Below are positions 22,757-34,944 of a stretch of DNA of 64,000 bases, piece by piece. Numbering within the stretch: position 1 is the stretch's first letter; each line of letters opens with the position of its first letter. The stretch comes from Capra hircus (Eukaryota; Chordata; Mammalia; Artiodactyla; Bovidae): NCBI RefSeq assembly GCF_001704415.2, contig NC_030819.1:35272575-35336574 (forward strand), given 5' to 3'. Made by a program: the position numbers and the translations under genes. A model generated the notes under the pieces. That model ran no database searches. It was not told where the DNA came from and saw only the letters and a list, made by a program, of their open reading frames with translations.

Positions 22757-23038
22757 GTCGGAGAAGGCAATGGCACCCCACTCCAGCACTCTTGCCTGGA
22801 AAATCCCATGGATGGAGGAGCCTGGTGGGCTGCAGTCCATGGGGGTCGCTAAGAGTCAGACATGACTGAGCAACTACACTTTCACTTTTCACTTTCATGC
22901 ATTGGAGAAGGAAATGGCAACTCACTCCAGTGTTCTTGCCTGGAGAATCCCAGGGATGGGGGAGCCTCATGGGCTGCCGTCTATGGGGTCACACAGAGTC
23001 AGACACGACTGAAGCGACTTAGCAGCAGCAGCAGCAGC
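22757..23038 (+). mobile_element. Bov-A2 dimeric SINE with TSD
   Basis: atacatgtgc at 22747-22756 and 23039-23048. Left unit 22757-22896 ending 'ttcacttttcactttcatgc', right unit from 22902 ('ggagaaggaaatggcaactc') to the (CAG)n end at 23038. Complete dimer. Confidence 0.94.
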
Positions 23039-23049
23039 ATACATGTGCA

Positions 23050-23268
23050 TGTTGTGTGCTGTGCTCAGTCATGTCCAATTCTTTGTGAGCCTGTGAACTG
23101 TAGCTCACCAGGCTCCTCTACCCATGGAATTTTCCAGGCAAGAATACTGGAGCAGGTTGCCATTTTCTACTCCAGGGGATCTTCCCAACCTAGGGATCGT
23201 AAGTGTGTCTCTTGCACCTCCTGCATTGGCAGGTAGAGATTCTTTACTACTTTTCCACCTGGGAAGCT
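23050..23268 (-). mobile_element. Bov-tA SINE
   Basis: Minus-strand element from 'gtgctgtgctcagtcatgtc' to the tRNA-like head ending 'cacctgggaagc'. Flanks 'catacatgt' and 'catacatat' suggest a TSD shared with the neighbouring insertion site. Confidence 0.88.
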
Positions 23269-23823
23269 CATACATATACCCCATTTTGGCTTTCCTTCCC
23301 ATAGACAATTGAGTCGCTGCAGAGCATTGAGTAGTTTCCTGTGCTATACAGTACGTTATCATTAATTACTTATTTTATAAGTAGTACCAATAGTGTATAT
23401 ATATCAATCCCAATCACCCAGTTCATCCCATCCCTGTCTCCCACTTGGTGTCTATACGTTTGTGCCCTAAGTGTGTTTCTATTTCTACTTTGCTGTCAGA
23501 TTGCCTACACAAAATTTTTTTCAGATTCCACACATATATATATCATTAATAATATACAATATTTATCTTTCTCTTTATGGCTTACATCACTCTGTATGAT
23601 ACTTTCTAGGTCCATCCATGTCTCTTTATTGATGGCTTCACTAGAGTGCTAAGGGAACAGGAATGGAGGTGGGACACTGCTGACACCAGACAAAGAGGGC
23701 AGGCCTGTTAGAGTGACAGTAAAAATGTCTGTCAACTACATCTACATGGTCTCTTACGAAGGTGAACTTAGATTCCTCCTTTCCCACCAGGAGACTTCCA
23801 AGTAAGGAATTATCTGCAGATCA

Positions 23824-23950
23824 TGGTGGTTTAGTTGCCAAGTTACGTCTGACTTTTGCAACCCCATGGACTGCAGCCCGCCAAGCTCCTCGGTCCATGG
23901 GATTCTCCAGGCAAGAATACTGGAGTGGGTTGCAGTTTCCTTCTCCAGGG
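23824..23950 (-). mobile_element. Truncated Bov-tA/Bov-A SINE with 11-bp TSD
   Basis: tctgcagatca at 23813-23823 and 23951-23961. Contains only the Bov-A body; the tRNA-like head is missing, so it was 5'-truncated on insertion. Confidence 0.92.
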
Positions 23951-23961
23951 TCTGCAGATCA

Positions 23962-24548
23962 CAGACACTTTAAAATAAACCTCAGTTGTCTATAGTTCTT
24001 ATGTAAGTAGGAGCTACATGATGGGTGCTCTTTGGGAGGTGATTCAGCCAGTCACCTGCAGGCATCTTCGGTCCTCAACAGAAGCCCGAAACTCCTTCTT
24101 GGGAAAAGGGTTCCAAAGAGTAAGGAAAGTGTCCAATGCCATGGCCCACAGAAGAAAGGCCATTTGCTCTAATTCACTGTGTTACGGGACTGAGCTTCAT
24201 TATCCAATGAGACAGTTTTTATCAAAAAAACATGAACCTGAAAAGTGTCTGGGATCCCCAGTCTCTACTTTTGTGTAGTTTTATGTGGGACACCCAAACC
24301 TGGCAAAAAATACCCAAGGCCATTTCCAATTATAATAACTGACTTTCACATCTGCCTTAAGGTTTCTGCTGATTCTTCACCGTTAATGGGAAGAAAGGTG
24401 ATTATATTAATAGGTTTGGGAAAAAAGCCCGAGAGCAATGTGTAATGAAGAATTGGACAAAAGAGGGTATAAATGGGCAATTTTTGGAAATGTGTCTTCA
24501 GTCACAAGTTTACAACTATGCACACAACCAAGAAATAGCAATTCCCAT
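23962..24548. other. Non-coding sequence
   Basis: No recognised repeat. Frames at 24018-24278 and 24245-24445 lack domain or splice support. Confidence 0.35.
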
Positions 24549-24563
24549 AGAGAAAATAGCCCC

Positions 24564-24675
24564 TGGAGAAGGGAACAGCTACCCACTCCAGTATTCTGGC
24601 CTGGAGAATTCCATGGACTGTATAATCCATGTGGTCGCAAAGAGTTAGACTCCATTGAGTGACTTTCATTTCACT
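24564..24675 (+). mobile_element. Bov-A SINE with diverged TSD; source of a local duplicate
   Basis: TSD copies agagaaaatagcccc (24549-24563) and agagaaaacagcacc (24676-24690) agree at 13 of 15 bases. The body runs from 'tggagaagggaacagctacc' to 'gagtgactttcatttcact'. Bases 24580-24715, covering most of the SINE, its right TSD and 25 bases of unique flank, recur at 25316-25451. Confidence 0.9.
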
Positions 24676-24715
24676 AGAGAAAACAGCACCTAAAGCAAAG
24701 GGCGGGAATTCAAGT

Positions 24716-25315
24716 GATCTGAAAGGGATCATGAGCAGGAAGCAGGAACTGGCAAAATCGACCAGGTGAGCCTGCATCCATACTCCAGGTAACAGCAGTA
24801 ACTAGAAGAACTGGAGCACACAGTTATCTCAAAGCCCTTGTTCATTGAGTTTAGTGTCTGGATTTCCTGTGGGCCTATATCTATTTTCCATTTATCTTTT
24901 CACGGCGCTTTAATCATATAATCTCATTTCCATTCCAATTGCCAGTTTGTGATTAAAAGGCAGGAATTTCATCTGAAAGGTTGTAGAGCTAATTTGAGTC
25001 TCTGAATGAGCACTCTGGCAGGCAGTTATGGTCAAGGTCTAATCCATCTGGCACTGAGCTGCTTCAAAGCAAAACTTCAGCCTTTGTGAAGGCCACTCTT
25101 TATAAAAAACCACTTATTCCAGGGGTATAGTCCTTCATCAATGTTAAGTGAAGCACTCAAGTATATATTAGGACCTTCCTTCTTGATAGTCCCTGGACTC
25201 TAGTTTCTAATTCTATAACCCCCAAAACTGACAGATTTTCTCAGCTTCTAAGCATCTCAGTGATCTCCATTAGAATGGGCAAATGATTTAAAGGGAAAAC
25301 TGGTACCAAATTTGG
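24716..25315. other. Unique sequence between the two duplicate copies
   Basis: No gene or repeat recognised. Confidence 0.4.
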
Positions 25316-25451
25316 TACCCACTCCAGTATTCTGGCCTGGAGAATTCCATGGACTGTATAATCCATGGGGTCGCAAAGAGTTAGACTCCATTGAGTGGCT
25401 TTCACTTCACTAGAGAAAACAGCACCTAAAGCAAAGGGAGGGAATTCAAGT
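25316..25451 (+). repeat. 136-bp duplicate of 24580-24715
   Basis: Aligns to 24580-24715 without indels, with four mismatches by my count (132/136). It includes sequence beyond the SINE end ('agagaaaacagcacctaaag' plus the following 'ggaattcaag'), which is the unique right flank of the first copy. It therefore derives from that locus and is not an independent SINE insertion. The left break is inside the SINE; no TSD is visible. Confidence 0.92.
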
Positions 25452-25465
25452 CTATTTTGCTTTAC

Positions 25466-25484
25466 TTTTTTTTTTTTTTTTTTT
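25466..25484. repeat. T19 homopolymer
   Basis: Run of 19 T just right of the duplicated segment. Could be the reversed tail of an old L1 or SINE. Confidence 0.95.
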
Positions 25485-25529
25485 GGCCTTTTGGGCCTTC
25501 AAGTCCTTGCTGACTTGGTAACTTCTAAA

Positions 25530-25741
25530 ACTTTTTTAAAAATTTTGTTGGAATATAATTGTTTTACAATATTGTGTTAGTTTCTGCTATACAGTAACGT
25601 GAATCAGTTATAGGTATACATAAATCCCCTCCTCCTTGAGCCTCCCCCTCTATCCCACCCCTCTAGATCATCACAGAGCACCAGGCTGAGCCAGGTCTTC
25701 TGCGTTGCAGGTAGATTCTTTACCCTCTGAGCCACTAGGGA
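25530..25741 (-). mobile_element. Artiodactyl L1 3' remnant plus Bov-tA head
   Basis: 25530-25688 is L1 3' end on the minus strand ('ttggaatataattgttttac', 'tgtgttagtttctgctatac'). 25689-25741 is the reversed tRNA-like head of a Bov-tA ('gcaggtagattctttaccct', 'gagccactagggaa') without its body. Confidence 0.75.
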
Positions 25742-26386
25742 ATACTGTATATAAGTATGTGCCTGTGGTATGTCTATATCCTAATATTTTACAATTAATA
25801 TTATGTATGTGTCAGTAAATGTGTCCTTGTATTTTTCCCATGCCTTGAGTCTGCAGTCAATGAGAACCGGTGAGGCACATTCTACTGAGCGCTCCAGCCA
25901 AAATTAGCAGCAGCAGCAGCCAAGACTGCTCTGCCATTTTATCCAGCATTGAGGATATTCTGCAACAAGTATTTACTCAGCTGTGGACTCGTTTTCTGCC
26001 ATTGGCTTTGTGTTCTGGCAAACAGTGTTGACACTACTGGATAACAAAAGTATGCCAGTGATAACACCGGATCGCCTTCAAAGAATCAAAAGGAAATGCA
26101 TCAGGATGGAGGTGAAAGCACAAAGTTTATCGTGAGTTGAGTTGCTTCTAGAAATGAGAGAGGATTTCAGAAGGTAAGGGCTAACAAATGATTTGGGATT
26201 TATGAAAGTCCTCTGATGTAATGAGGGGCATCATACAATCCCTGCTGCCTGGGACGATTGACTAGATGGCTCATGGAACATACTTGCGAGAAAATGCACA
26301 GAAAATGAGTATGTTTTCAGAGAAAGTGAAGAGAAAAAAACAATGATTACTGTAGTGCGAAGCAAGTATACATAACAATACCTTCC
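25742..26386. other. Unique non-coding sequence
   Basis: No recognised element. A short (AGC)n near 25905 is not part of a SINE. Confidence 0.4.
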
Positions 26387-26397
26387 TTTTTCTCCCT

Positions 26398-26665
26398 GCT
26401 GCTGCTGCTGCTAAGTCACTTTAGTTGTGTCTCACTCTGTGTGACCCCAGAGACAGCAGCCCACCAGGCTCCTCTGTCCCTGGGATTCTCCAGGCAAGAA
26501 TACCGGAATGGGTTACCATTTTCTTCTCCAATGGATGCATGCTTGCTAAATCACTTCGGTCGTGTCCGACTCTGTGCAACCCTATGGACAGTAGCCCACT
26601 AGGCTCCTCTGTCCACATGATTCTCTAGGCAAGAATACTGGAGTGGGTTGCCATTTCCTTCTCCA
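26398..26665 (-). mobile_element. Bov-A2 dimeric SINE with 11-bp TSD
   Basis: tttttctccct at 26387-26397 and 26666-26676. Starts with (CTG)n 'ctgctgctgctaagtcact', with two Bov-A units joined near 26531. Complete minus-strand dimer. Confidence 0.95.
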
Positions 26666-26714
26666 TTTTTCTCCCTAGAGTAGTCGAATTCATAGAGTCA
26701 GAAAATACACTGGT

Positions 26715-26945
26715 CAATTGCAAGGATCAGAGGGTAGGGGTTGGAGAAGAGAGAAATGGGGACTTGGTGTTTAATGGGGACAGAGTTTCAGTTTAGGAAG
26801 ATGAAAATTTCAGGAGATGGATGATGGTGAGAGTTGTCCAACATTGTGAATGTACTTAGTGCCACCGAATTGTACAGTTAAATGTGATTAAAATAGTATG
26901 CTTTATTATGCTATGTGACATTCATCACAAAAAAGAAAAAAAATT
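26715..26945 (+). repeat. Old mammalian L1 3' end
   Basis: 'tcaggagatggatgatggtg', 'gaatgtacttagtgccacc', 'aattgtacagttaaatgtg' and an A-rich end match the order of an L1M 3' UTR. Confidence 0.65.
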
Positions 26946-27579
26946 TAAAAAAGAATACATAGCCATAGAGACTGGACTTCAAAGTCTCTTTGGTGCTCTG
27001 AAGCACTGGTTTCACTGGGACTCCCATTTGATCTTATGCTTCTCTGTATCTCAATTCCTCACATTCCTTACATGGACTGTGTGTACAGAGTCACCCACTC
27101 TAGTTGGGGGTGATTTAAAAAACAATTCTTAAAAAAAAAATTAGCGCTCAAAATCTATAAGTTAGCAACTATCATCAAGACATATTAAGTTAAAAAATGC
27201 AATGTGTAGAATAATAGGTATGCTATGACCCCATATTCTTTTAAAATCCTAGAACTATATAGCTACATCCATTATTCATCTATATTTATACATTATGAAA
27301 AAGTTCAAGAAAAATACATGCTAGATTTTTCCAGAAGTTACATCTAGGGTAAAGAGTTAATGGGAATAGAGTAGAAAAGTTAAATCAACTTTAATTTATA
27401 GGTAAATGTTGTCTGAATTTGTTTAAACAAATTTGTATTTAAGTAGAGAACTACATAGAATAAAAAGCTAATAAATAAAAGTTTTTATTGCTGTGTACCT
27501 TGCAGAATTATCTATTAAAATTAATTCACATTTTACTTTAATAATCATATTCCTTAAAGAATCAAATTTGAGAGTGATG
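26946..27579. other. AT-rich non-coding sequence
   Basis: No gene. 27180-27460 may be a decayed mammalian repeat that I cannot name. Confidence 0.35.
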
Positions 27580-27590
27580 TAATAACAATT

Positions 27591-27716
27591 GGAAGAAGGA
27601 AATGGCGGTCAACTCCAGTATTCTTGCTTGGGAAATCCCAAGGACAGAGGAGCCTGGTAGACTATGGTATGTGGGGTCACAAGAGAGTCTGACACTAGTA
27701 GGCAGATGTGCATGCA
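27591..27716 (+). mobile_element. Diverged Bov-A SINE with 11-bp TSD
   Basis: taataacaatt at 27580-27590 and 27717-27727. The body 'ggaagaaggaaatggcggtc' to 'gtctgacactagtaggcag' is mutated relative to the other copies. Confidence 0.9.
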
Positions 27717-27727
27717 TAATAACAATT

Positions 27728-28714
27728 ATTATTTTATGAACTTGACAACATATGGCACATGGCCTATCTGCACAGAATGTTGTGCTTGATGTTATAAACT
27801 TCAGCTCCTACCACCTGAAACCTGCTCTTCTGACTGAATTTCTGAAGAACAAGAAAACCTTTGTTAAAAAAATGAAAAGAAGAAAAGAGAAACAAAAAGA
27901 AAGACAGCTCCATTGAAGAGAACTCTTTTTGTCTGTGTGCTAGAAAAGCAAAATCCCTTTTATCAATATATTGTCAAATCTTTTACAGAATTATACTTCT
28001 AGCAAAGAAAACCTTTCTAAGAAATTAAACAACTTTCTTCAAACTTGAGCTTAGATAAATATTTTATATGTTTCTTCTCTCTCTCTCTTTTTTTTTTTTT
28101 TTTTGATCGCAATGTGGGGATGTGGGCAAATACAATTTCTCTTAGTAGTTTCTAAAATGTAGTATGTGAATGATGGCAATGCCAAAATGTCAATGGCTGG
28201 ATAAGCAGAAAATATATCACCTCCTCAACTGAGCATCCTTACAAAAGGAAGTTCATTTGTTTTGGGTCATCATGAAACTGACAGCAATATGAAATATCTC
28301 CTCAATCCAAAAAAATAAATGAAAATTAGCTATTTTTCCAACAGTGAATATCAAAGGTTACTGTTTCATTTATTGCATTAAAATTTATTTTCCCAGACTT
28401 GATGATAGGCTTCCTATCTGCTGAAAGAATATTCAACTAGAAGTTCTCAGATCCTGAGATCTCTCACTAACCATCATCATCACTTTCCTCCCCATCCCTC
28501 CCTACTCTAAATATTCACTCTTCAGTGGTTAGGAACTATAACCAGGAGTCTTAAAATTGGCCAGCTAGGGTCCTTACAAAGATGTGATTCAAAACCTAGT
28601 TTCTCAGTATCAAATGTTTCTTCTTTAGCTATTCATATATTTTAATGGAAATCTTCAGGTTTCTGCTTAACTAGATTATATTCTGCCAATTAGCTTCATT
28701 ACCCTAGTTGAGAC
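27728..28714. other. Unique non-coding sequence with pyrimidine tract
   Basis: Contains a (CT)n plus T17 tract at 28076-28104. Otherwise nothing recognised. Confidence 0.4.
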
Positions 28715-28890
28715 TCTAGTTCATTTCCCTGCTTAACCTCTCTAGGCCTCAGCTTCTCCTATGTCAAACGGAGACAGTGATTGTAAATACTTCACGGGAC
28801 ACTGATGAGGACTAAATTAGTTAATATGTTTAATGTGTTTAGAATGGCACCTGCTACATAATAAGCATGCAATGAATCATTTTGTTGGTG
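28715..28890 (+). repeat. MIR ancient SINE
   Basis: 'ttaacctctctaggcctcag', 'tgatgaggactaaattagtt', 'agaatggcacctgctacata' and 'aagcatgcaatgaat' follow the 3' part of MIR in order. Confidence 0.8.
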
Positions 28891-29718
28891 TCAGAGTTGG
28901 TACTGATACTTACAAACAAGGAGCTCAAGAGATGAGACACTTATACTCCTAAGTTTCCTCTCTTTGCCTCCTGATTTACCCAATAGAAAATATCAGTTGG
29001 ATCTAAAAGAAATCTCAACCTAGAAAAAAGGAAAAACTTTTAGTCCACAGATCCCAAAACCACTTTCTAAAAGAAGTCGGAAGGATTCAATTGCTTTGGT
29101 CTAGTGTGCATTGATTAGATGGTATGCTTCTCCAATTTCAGCATTATATGGGGGACAAGAATCTATCTAGCAGTCTCTAGAGCTCTCCTTTTTAGACCAT
29201 TTAAGCTTAATTTTGGAGAAAATAAGAAAATGAAGAAATTTGCATAGTGATATTTTTGTATTTCTTTTTTTCTAGTTTTTAATTCACTTTAATAGTATAA
29301 ACCTCACTTAAATAGAAGTAGTAGGGCACAACAATAATGCCACACTGAAACATAATTTAATAAAATGCAGAAAGATAATTCATGTACTGTAATACTCTAT
29401 ATGCAAATTCTTCTTCAAATGAAAATATTGATTAGATAAAAAATTTGTATTTTTGTAAAAGAAAAGTCAGCTTATTGGAAAGTTTGAAAACACTTCATTG
29501 AGACCACAGTACTCAGTGACTTTTGTGAAATGCTGTGTCATTTAGCCATCATCTTCCGGTAGTTTTGATGTGACAAAGCTCCTACTACTCCACCAGCTTC
29601 ATCCCACAGTGATTGTTTGATCTTTCCCATGTCTATGCCTGTTGTGTTTGATTTCCAAGTGCTAAAATCTATTTTATGGGGCACATTGAAGGAAAGTGTG
29701 TCCCTCTGACAGGAGGCT
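28891..29718. other. Unique non-coding sequence
   Basis: Nothing recognised. Confidence 0.4.
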
Positions 29719-29728
29719 GTCCTGGTCA

Positions 29729-30634
29729 GTTCAGTTCAGTCACTCAGTCGTGTCTGACTCTTTGCAACCCCATGAACTGCAGCATGTCAGCCCAACTCCC
29801 AGAGCTTGCTCAAACTCATGCCTATCGAGTTGGTGATGCCATCCATTCATCTCATCCTCTGTCATCCCCTTCTCTTCCCACCTTCAATCTTTCCCAGCAT
29901 CAGGGTCTTTTCAAATAAGTCAGTTATTTGTATCACATGGCCAACGTATTGGAGTTTCAGCTTCAGCATTAGTCCTTCCAATGAATATTCAGGACTGATT
30001 TCCTTTAGGATGGACTGATTGGATCTTCTTGCTGTCCAAAGGACTCTCAAGAGTCTTCTCCAACACTACAGTTCAAAAGCATAAATTCTTCGGTGCTCAG
30101 CTTTCTTTATAGTCCAATTCTCACATCCATACATGACCACAGGAAAAACCATAGCTTTGATTTATGGACATTTGTTGGCAAAGTAATGTCTCTGCTTTTT
30201 AATATGCTGTCTAGGTTGGTCATAAATTTTCTTCCAAGGAGCAAGCGTCTTTTAATTTCATGGCTGCAGTCACAATCTGCAGTGATTTTGGAGCCCAAAA
30301 GATAAAGTCTGTCACTGTTGCCCCATCTATTTGCCATGAAGTGATGGGACCAGATGCCATGATTTTAGTTTTCAGAATGATGAATTTTAAGGCAAATTTT
30401 TTGCTCTCCTCTTTCACTTTCTTCACTTTCTGCCGTAAGTGTGCTGTCATCTGCATATCTGAGGTTACTGATATTTCTCCCAGAAATCTTGATTCCAGCT
30501 AGTGCTTCATCCAGCCCAGTGTTTCTCATGATGTATTCTGCATATAAGCTAAATAAACATGATGACAATATACAGCCTTAACATAATCCTTTTCCTATTT
30601 GGAACCAGTCTTGTTCCATGTCCAGTTCTAACTG
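29729..30634 (-). mobile_element. BovB, 5'-truncated, with 10-bp TSD
   Basis: gtcctggtca at 29719-29728 and 30635-30644. About 0.9 kb from the tail 'gttcagttcagtcactcag' to the RT region near 'ggaaccagtcttgttccatg'. Remnant frames at 29862-30050, 30107-30337 and 30365-30568 (the last keeps RYADD). Broken by several frameshifts. Confidence 0.94.
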
Positions 30635-30644
30635 GTCCTGGTCA

Positions 30645-31725
30645 TCCTCAGGCTATCTTCCCATCTGAGATTTTTCAGTCTTTTGACTTCACTTGCATTC
30701 TAAATTACCTACTTTCTTCGCCCCAAGTTATTCCAAACCAACTATTTGACTTTTTGCTTATCAGAGTTCTATGCAAAGATAAATTGTAACTTGATAGACT
30801 AGTGTTCCCCTTCCCCATTAAATTTTAGATTTTGGAAAGATAGAGAAGTTGCATAAAAATGGTCCCTAGTTGCTATTGATAAGCAAAACTAGCAAATTTG
30901 TATATATTATATACTGTGACATTTCCTGCTTAATATTTTTTCAAAACAATATTTTACTGGCAGCATCATTTCTGTTATTCATCTAATCACAGAAAAAAAT
31001 AAAATACAAAACACTTTCCAGCTCATAAAATCATCACTTGACCAGTACCTCAAGTAGCTGGCTGGAGTAACTAGATGCACATGCATTTGAAGCCTTTACA
31101 AGTGATATTGATAAACCATGTCACTTTTAAAGACAAAAAGAAAAAGGTGAAAATTCAGCATTGCATGCCTTTCTACTTGAGAGTAGAACAAAAAGGCTAC
31201 TTTTTCAAGTTTCAGTATTTTCATTTCTTTATATGTGGCATCAATATATCTTGAAAATATTATTTAGTGTATAGCAAAAGCTATTAAAATTGTTCAAAAA
31301 TTATTTTAAAGTTTTGAATTTAAAAAGATGACATGTACTGTTCAATAAAAGATGTCAGGCAAATTTACTATTGAGAAAAAAATCAATGTTCTACTCACAT
31401 CATAAAACACATCAGGATAAATTCCATATCTATTAAAAAGAGAACTATAAAATATTAAAAACCATAAAAAAGCGATATCTGGATGGCACAGTGCTTTCAA
31501 GTCACAAAATCAATCTACCAAAACAAAAAAATTAAAATTTCTACAGCTCATAAAAAGCCAACATAAAAATATTGCAGGGAAACCAAATGGGAAATATAGT
31601 TAACCATAACTATGATAGTGGATTAATATCTTACAAGTGAAATACAAAATAGATTCTAAAAAATTCAAGCAAAAGGCATCAACTAATAATTTATTAAAAT
31701 TAAAAACAAAGTTTTATGTATTCGT
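30645..31725. other. AT-rich unique non-coding sequence
   Basis: No element or gene recognised. Confidence 0.4.
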
Positions 31726-31741
31726 ATATGCATAATATGAA

Positions 31742-31960
31742 CTTACCAGGTGGCTCAGTGGTAAAGAATCTGCCTGTCAATGTAGGAGACACAGGAGAAG
31801 CATGTTCGATCCCTGAGTTGGGAAGATCCTCTGCAGAAGGAAATGGCAACCCACTCCAGTATTATTGCCTGAAAAATCCCATGGACAAAGAAGCTTGGTG
31901 GGCTACAGTCCATGGGGTCACAAAGAATCAGACATGACTGAAATGACTGAGCATGCACGC
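31742..31960 (+). mobile_element. Bov-tA SINE with 13-bp TSD
   Basis: atatgcataatat at 31726-31738 and 31961-31973. tRNA-like head 'ccaggtggctcagtggtaa', Bov-A body, end 'gactgaaatgactgagcatg'. Confidence 0.94.
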
Positions 31961-31973
31961 ATATGCATAATAT

Positions 31974-34944
31974 AAATTAATATATTTATATATGTGCATA
32001 CACATCTGAAATATACAAACTTACTAACAAGGAAATGTAAACTAAAACAAAGAGCTGCCGTTTTCAACCAATATGTTAGTGATAATTTTCTCAAATAACA
32101 GAATGTTGGCATGAAGTGGTATGATTGTCTCGCTCATAGACTCTGCAATGAGAGTGGAAATTTCCGTAGCCTTTCTGGAAGGTAATCAGTTGTATTAAAT
32201 CTTGAAATTTTCTGAGCTTTTGACACACAAATTTCCTAATTAGTAATTTTTCCTAAAGCACATAGAAATGAGAAAAATATAAGCACCAACATTTTGCTAC
32301 TTATTTTCTAAATAAAACTAAAGAACATATTTATCATTAGGGAAATGTCAAAATAAAGAGCACTCATACTAAGAAATATATAACCTTTAAATGATACTGT
32401 CACAAAATTTTAATGAAGTGGCATATGTTCATTGTGTATATTATGAAAGCAAGATAAAAATATATATTATCATATATACTATGTTTTATATGTACATAAA
32501 ATTATTCCCCCAAATAAGACTTTCTGCATTATATTTCTGTACTACCAAACTGTATGTCACTTGAGGACAGCGCATGCACACATGTATGCACATGCACAAA
32601 CACCCACAAACACACACACATTATTCAGTCCTTCTCACAGTGTATAGCACATTGCCCAGGATCAGCTTATGTTTTCTTAATCAGTTGAATAAACTCAGCA
32701 AATAAGTATATGTAAATACTTGAGGATGGAATGAAATTTATCAAAGAGTTAGCGATTGTGTGACATGGACTTCTCCCTTCTTTCTCTATTTTTACAGTAA
32801 ACATTAATTTTATAAAATATTAAAGAAACAGCTTTAAGATCTAATTGAAAAAAAAATACCTTTCACAGTCAACTGTAAACATTAGAGAAACTTGAGCAAG
32901 TATTGCTTTATTTTAAATGTATGTAAACTTGACATTGCTGATGCTTATAATTGATTTTTTTTTCCAAGTGTTTGGCCTCAGTGAAGGAAAGGCTGAGTGT
33001 TCTCTCTATGTTTGGGTAGAGCCAACAGATAAAGGATGAGTAACTTCAGTCACAGCCCTTTATATTCCAGCCAAAAGAAACCTATTGAATAATAACAGAT
33101 CCACAAAGAAAGCAAACTAACAAACATGGAGTAGAACAAATAATCCTCAGATTGAATCCAGGGCTCCCTGGCTGCTATGACTGCTTCTCATTTGCAAAGA
33201 GGAACTTGAGGTCCATTTGAGGTGATTTGGAAAGTCAGAAAACAAATTATATCATGAAGCAAGTTTTCATGCCAGTCTGCTACAACTTGTGTTGACTTTT
33301 GCAGAAGACTGTTTGTAGCCTTGGTTTCCTTCTTGAAAAACAAGGAAGACAAAGCTTTCCCTGCTCACTGAGAGTCCAGATTTCTTGAAACATTCTCTAG
33401 TTACTGTATGGATTATTGCAACACCCGAATGGCAATAAATAAGTTTATTAGGGTAGAATATATACATCAAAAATACAATGTACTGTTCAAATGTATGTTA
33501 TTAAAAGCCTTCCAGTGAGGTGAAGTGATATCTTTATAAGCCAATGCATTTTTCATGAATGGTACTCTATATTGTTCTTGGACTAATATTAATTTAACGA
33601 GCATTTCTGTTTGCTACAGATTGGCTAATACATTTTTTATTTCCTATAGTTTGGGTCAGGCCTCTAAGTAATTGGTCTCTAGACAATTTCATGCAACACA
33701 CCAACATTAATGGAGGTCTAGAGAAAGTGTGCTATTAAACAGTCTGCTTATGAAAGATTATTTCTAATCTGATATCTGTGTCAGATGATGTACCCTGGAG
33801 GGTTGCCATCTGGTTCATGTATTTTTAATAATTTCAAGATTAGGTTGCTAGAGTTCAGATCTACAGCATTCTTTGTTTTATTTAGTTGGAAGTTAAAATG
33901 AGTCACTGCAAGACCAGAATCAGCAATTTCATATGATTGAAAAGCATGTGGGGTGAAGATGCCCAATTCACTTGTAATGGAACCATGTCTTTAAAAACAA
34001 CATTTACATCTCAAATACAAGTTCAATTGGAAATGATTAATAACACATGTGACAAACCTTTGGCTTGTAAGAATTTGACACCTTGTGAAATTTTACCATA
34101 TGGGGGCAGCTTTGACTGAGGAGTACTAATTTTAAAATTACTTAAGTTTCATTTTTTAAAAATTTTAATAAGGAAAAGTTGATAGGCTCAAAATCTTATT
34201 CATGTTCCTAAGAAACTATGTGAGAGAATATTAAACCTTCTAAGTGAGTCAGATACACTGGATGCTGCTTTAATCTTTTGAGATCACTGGACCGGTATTT
34301 CATAAGGGACAGTGAAAGGATATCCTAACTGACTTAAAGAATTATTGCTGCCAACAAAGTGACTCAAATCCAGCAAAGAGGAAATAATGCACAAAGAGTA
34401 TCTTTCTGTGATCTTTTCATTTGTTTTCTCAGTAGAAATAGCAATTTTTGGTTTACACTTTGTTTCCTCCTTTCCCCATAATATCTTCTCTTTACTGGTT
34501 ATGATTGGAAGTGACAAATTGCATTTTGTGCTAGTATGGTTTGAGATTAGAAACATATCTGACAAAATATGTGTGCCGAAATTGCTAAGCATACATAATT
34601 TGGCATTTAACCAATTTAAAAATCAAATTTTCCTTTAAAATCCTAAATATTGTTTTTTAGTGTATTTCAGTATACTTGCTGAAGAAATACATTTTCATTT
34701 CTACATTAGAGAACATGGAATGAAGTTAAAGGAGAAATGAGAAAACATTTCTATATTCACCCCTCCAAGAAAATCATGGAACAGTAATTGATAGGGATTT
34801 ATTGTCTTTTGTTTACTTACCAAAGTATGTATATAAAATATACTTACATAATTAAAATCACAGCATACTTCCAGTAGACTCCACTGCATAATTATTTTGT
34901 TCTGTTAATATTAACTGCTCTTTAATATGTCATTTTAAATGATC
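31974..34944. other. 3 kb mostly unique, AT-rich sequence
   Basis: No young repeat, RNA gene or convincing coding exon. A CA-rich low-complexity run lies at 32575-32622. Short frames at 33267-33470, 34284-34592 and 34387-34638 have AT-driven composition only. Confidence 0.4.

Larger units (their letters stand above)
22524..23628 (-). mobile_element. Artiodactyl L1 3' end holding three SINEs
   Basis: L1 pieces at 22524-22560, 22691-22756, 23039-23049 and 23268-23628 read continuously on the minus strand once the SINEs are removed ('gagtatagtagctttacaat' | 'attgtgttagtttctactgt' | 'gtatacatgtg' | 'cagagcattgagtagtttcc' ... 'ctaggtccatccatgtctct'). Confidence 0.8.
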
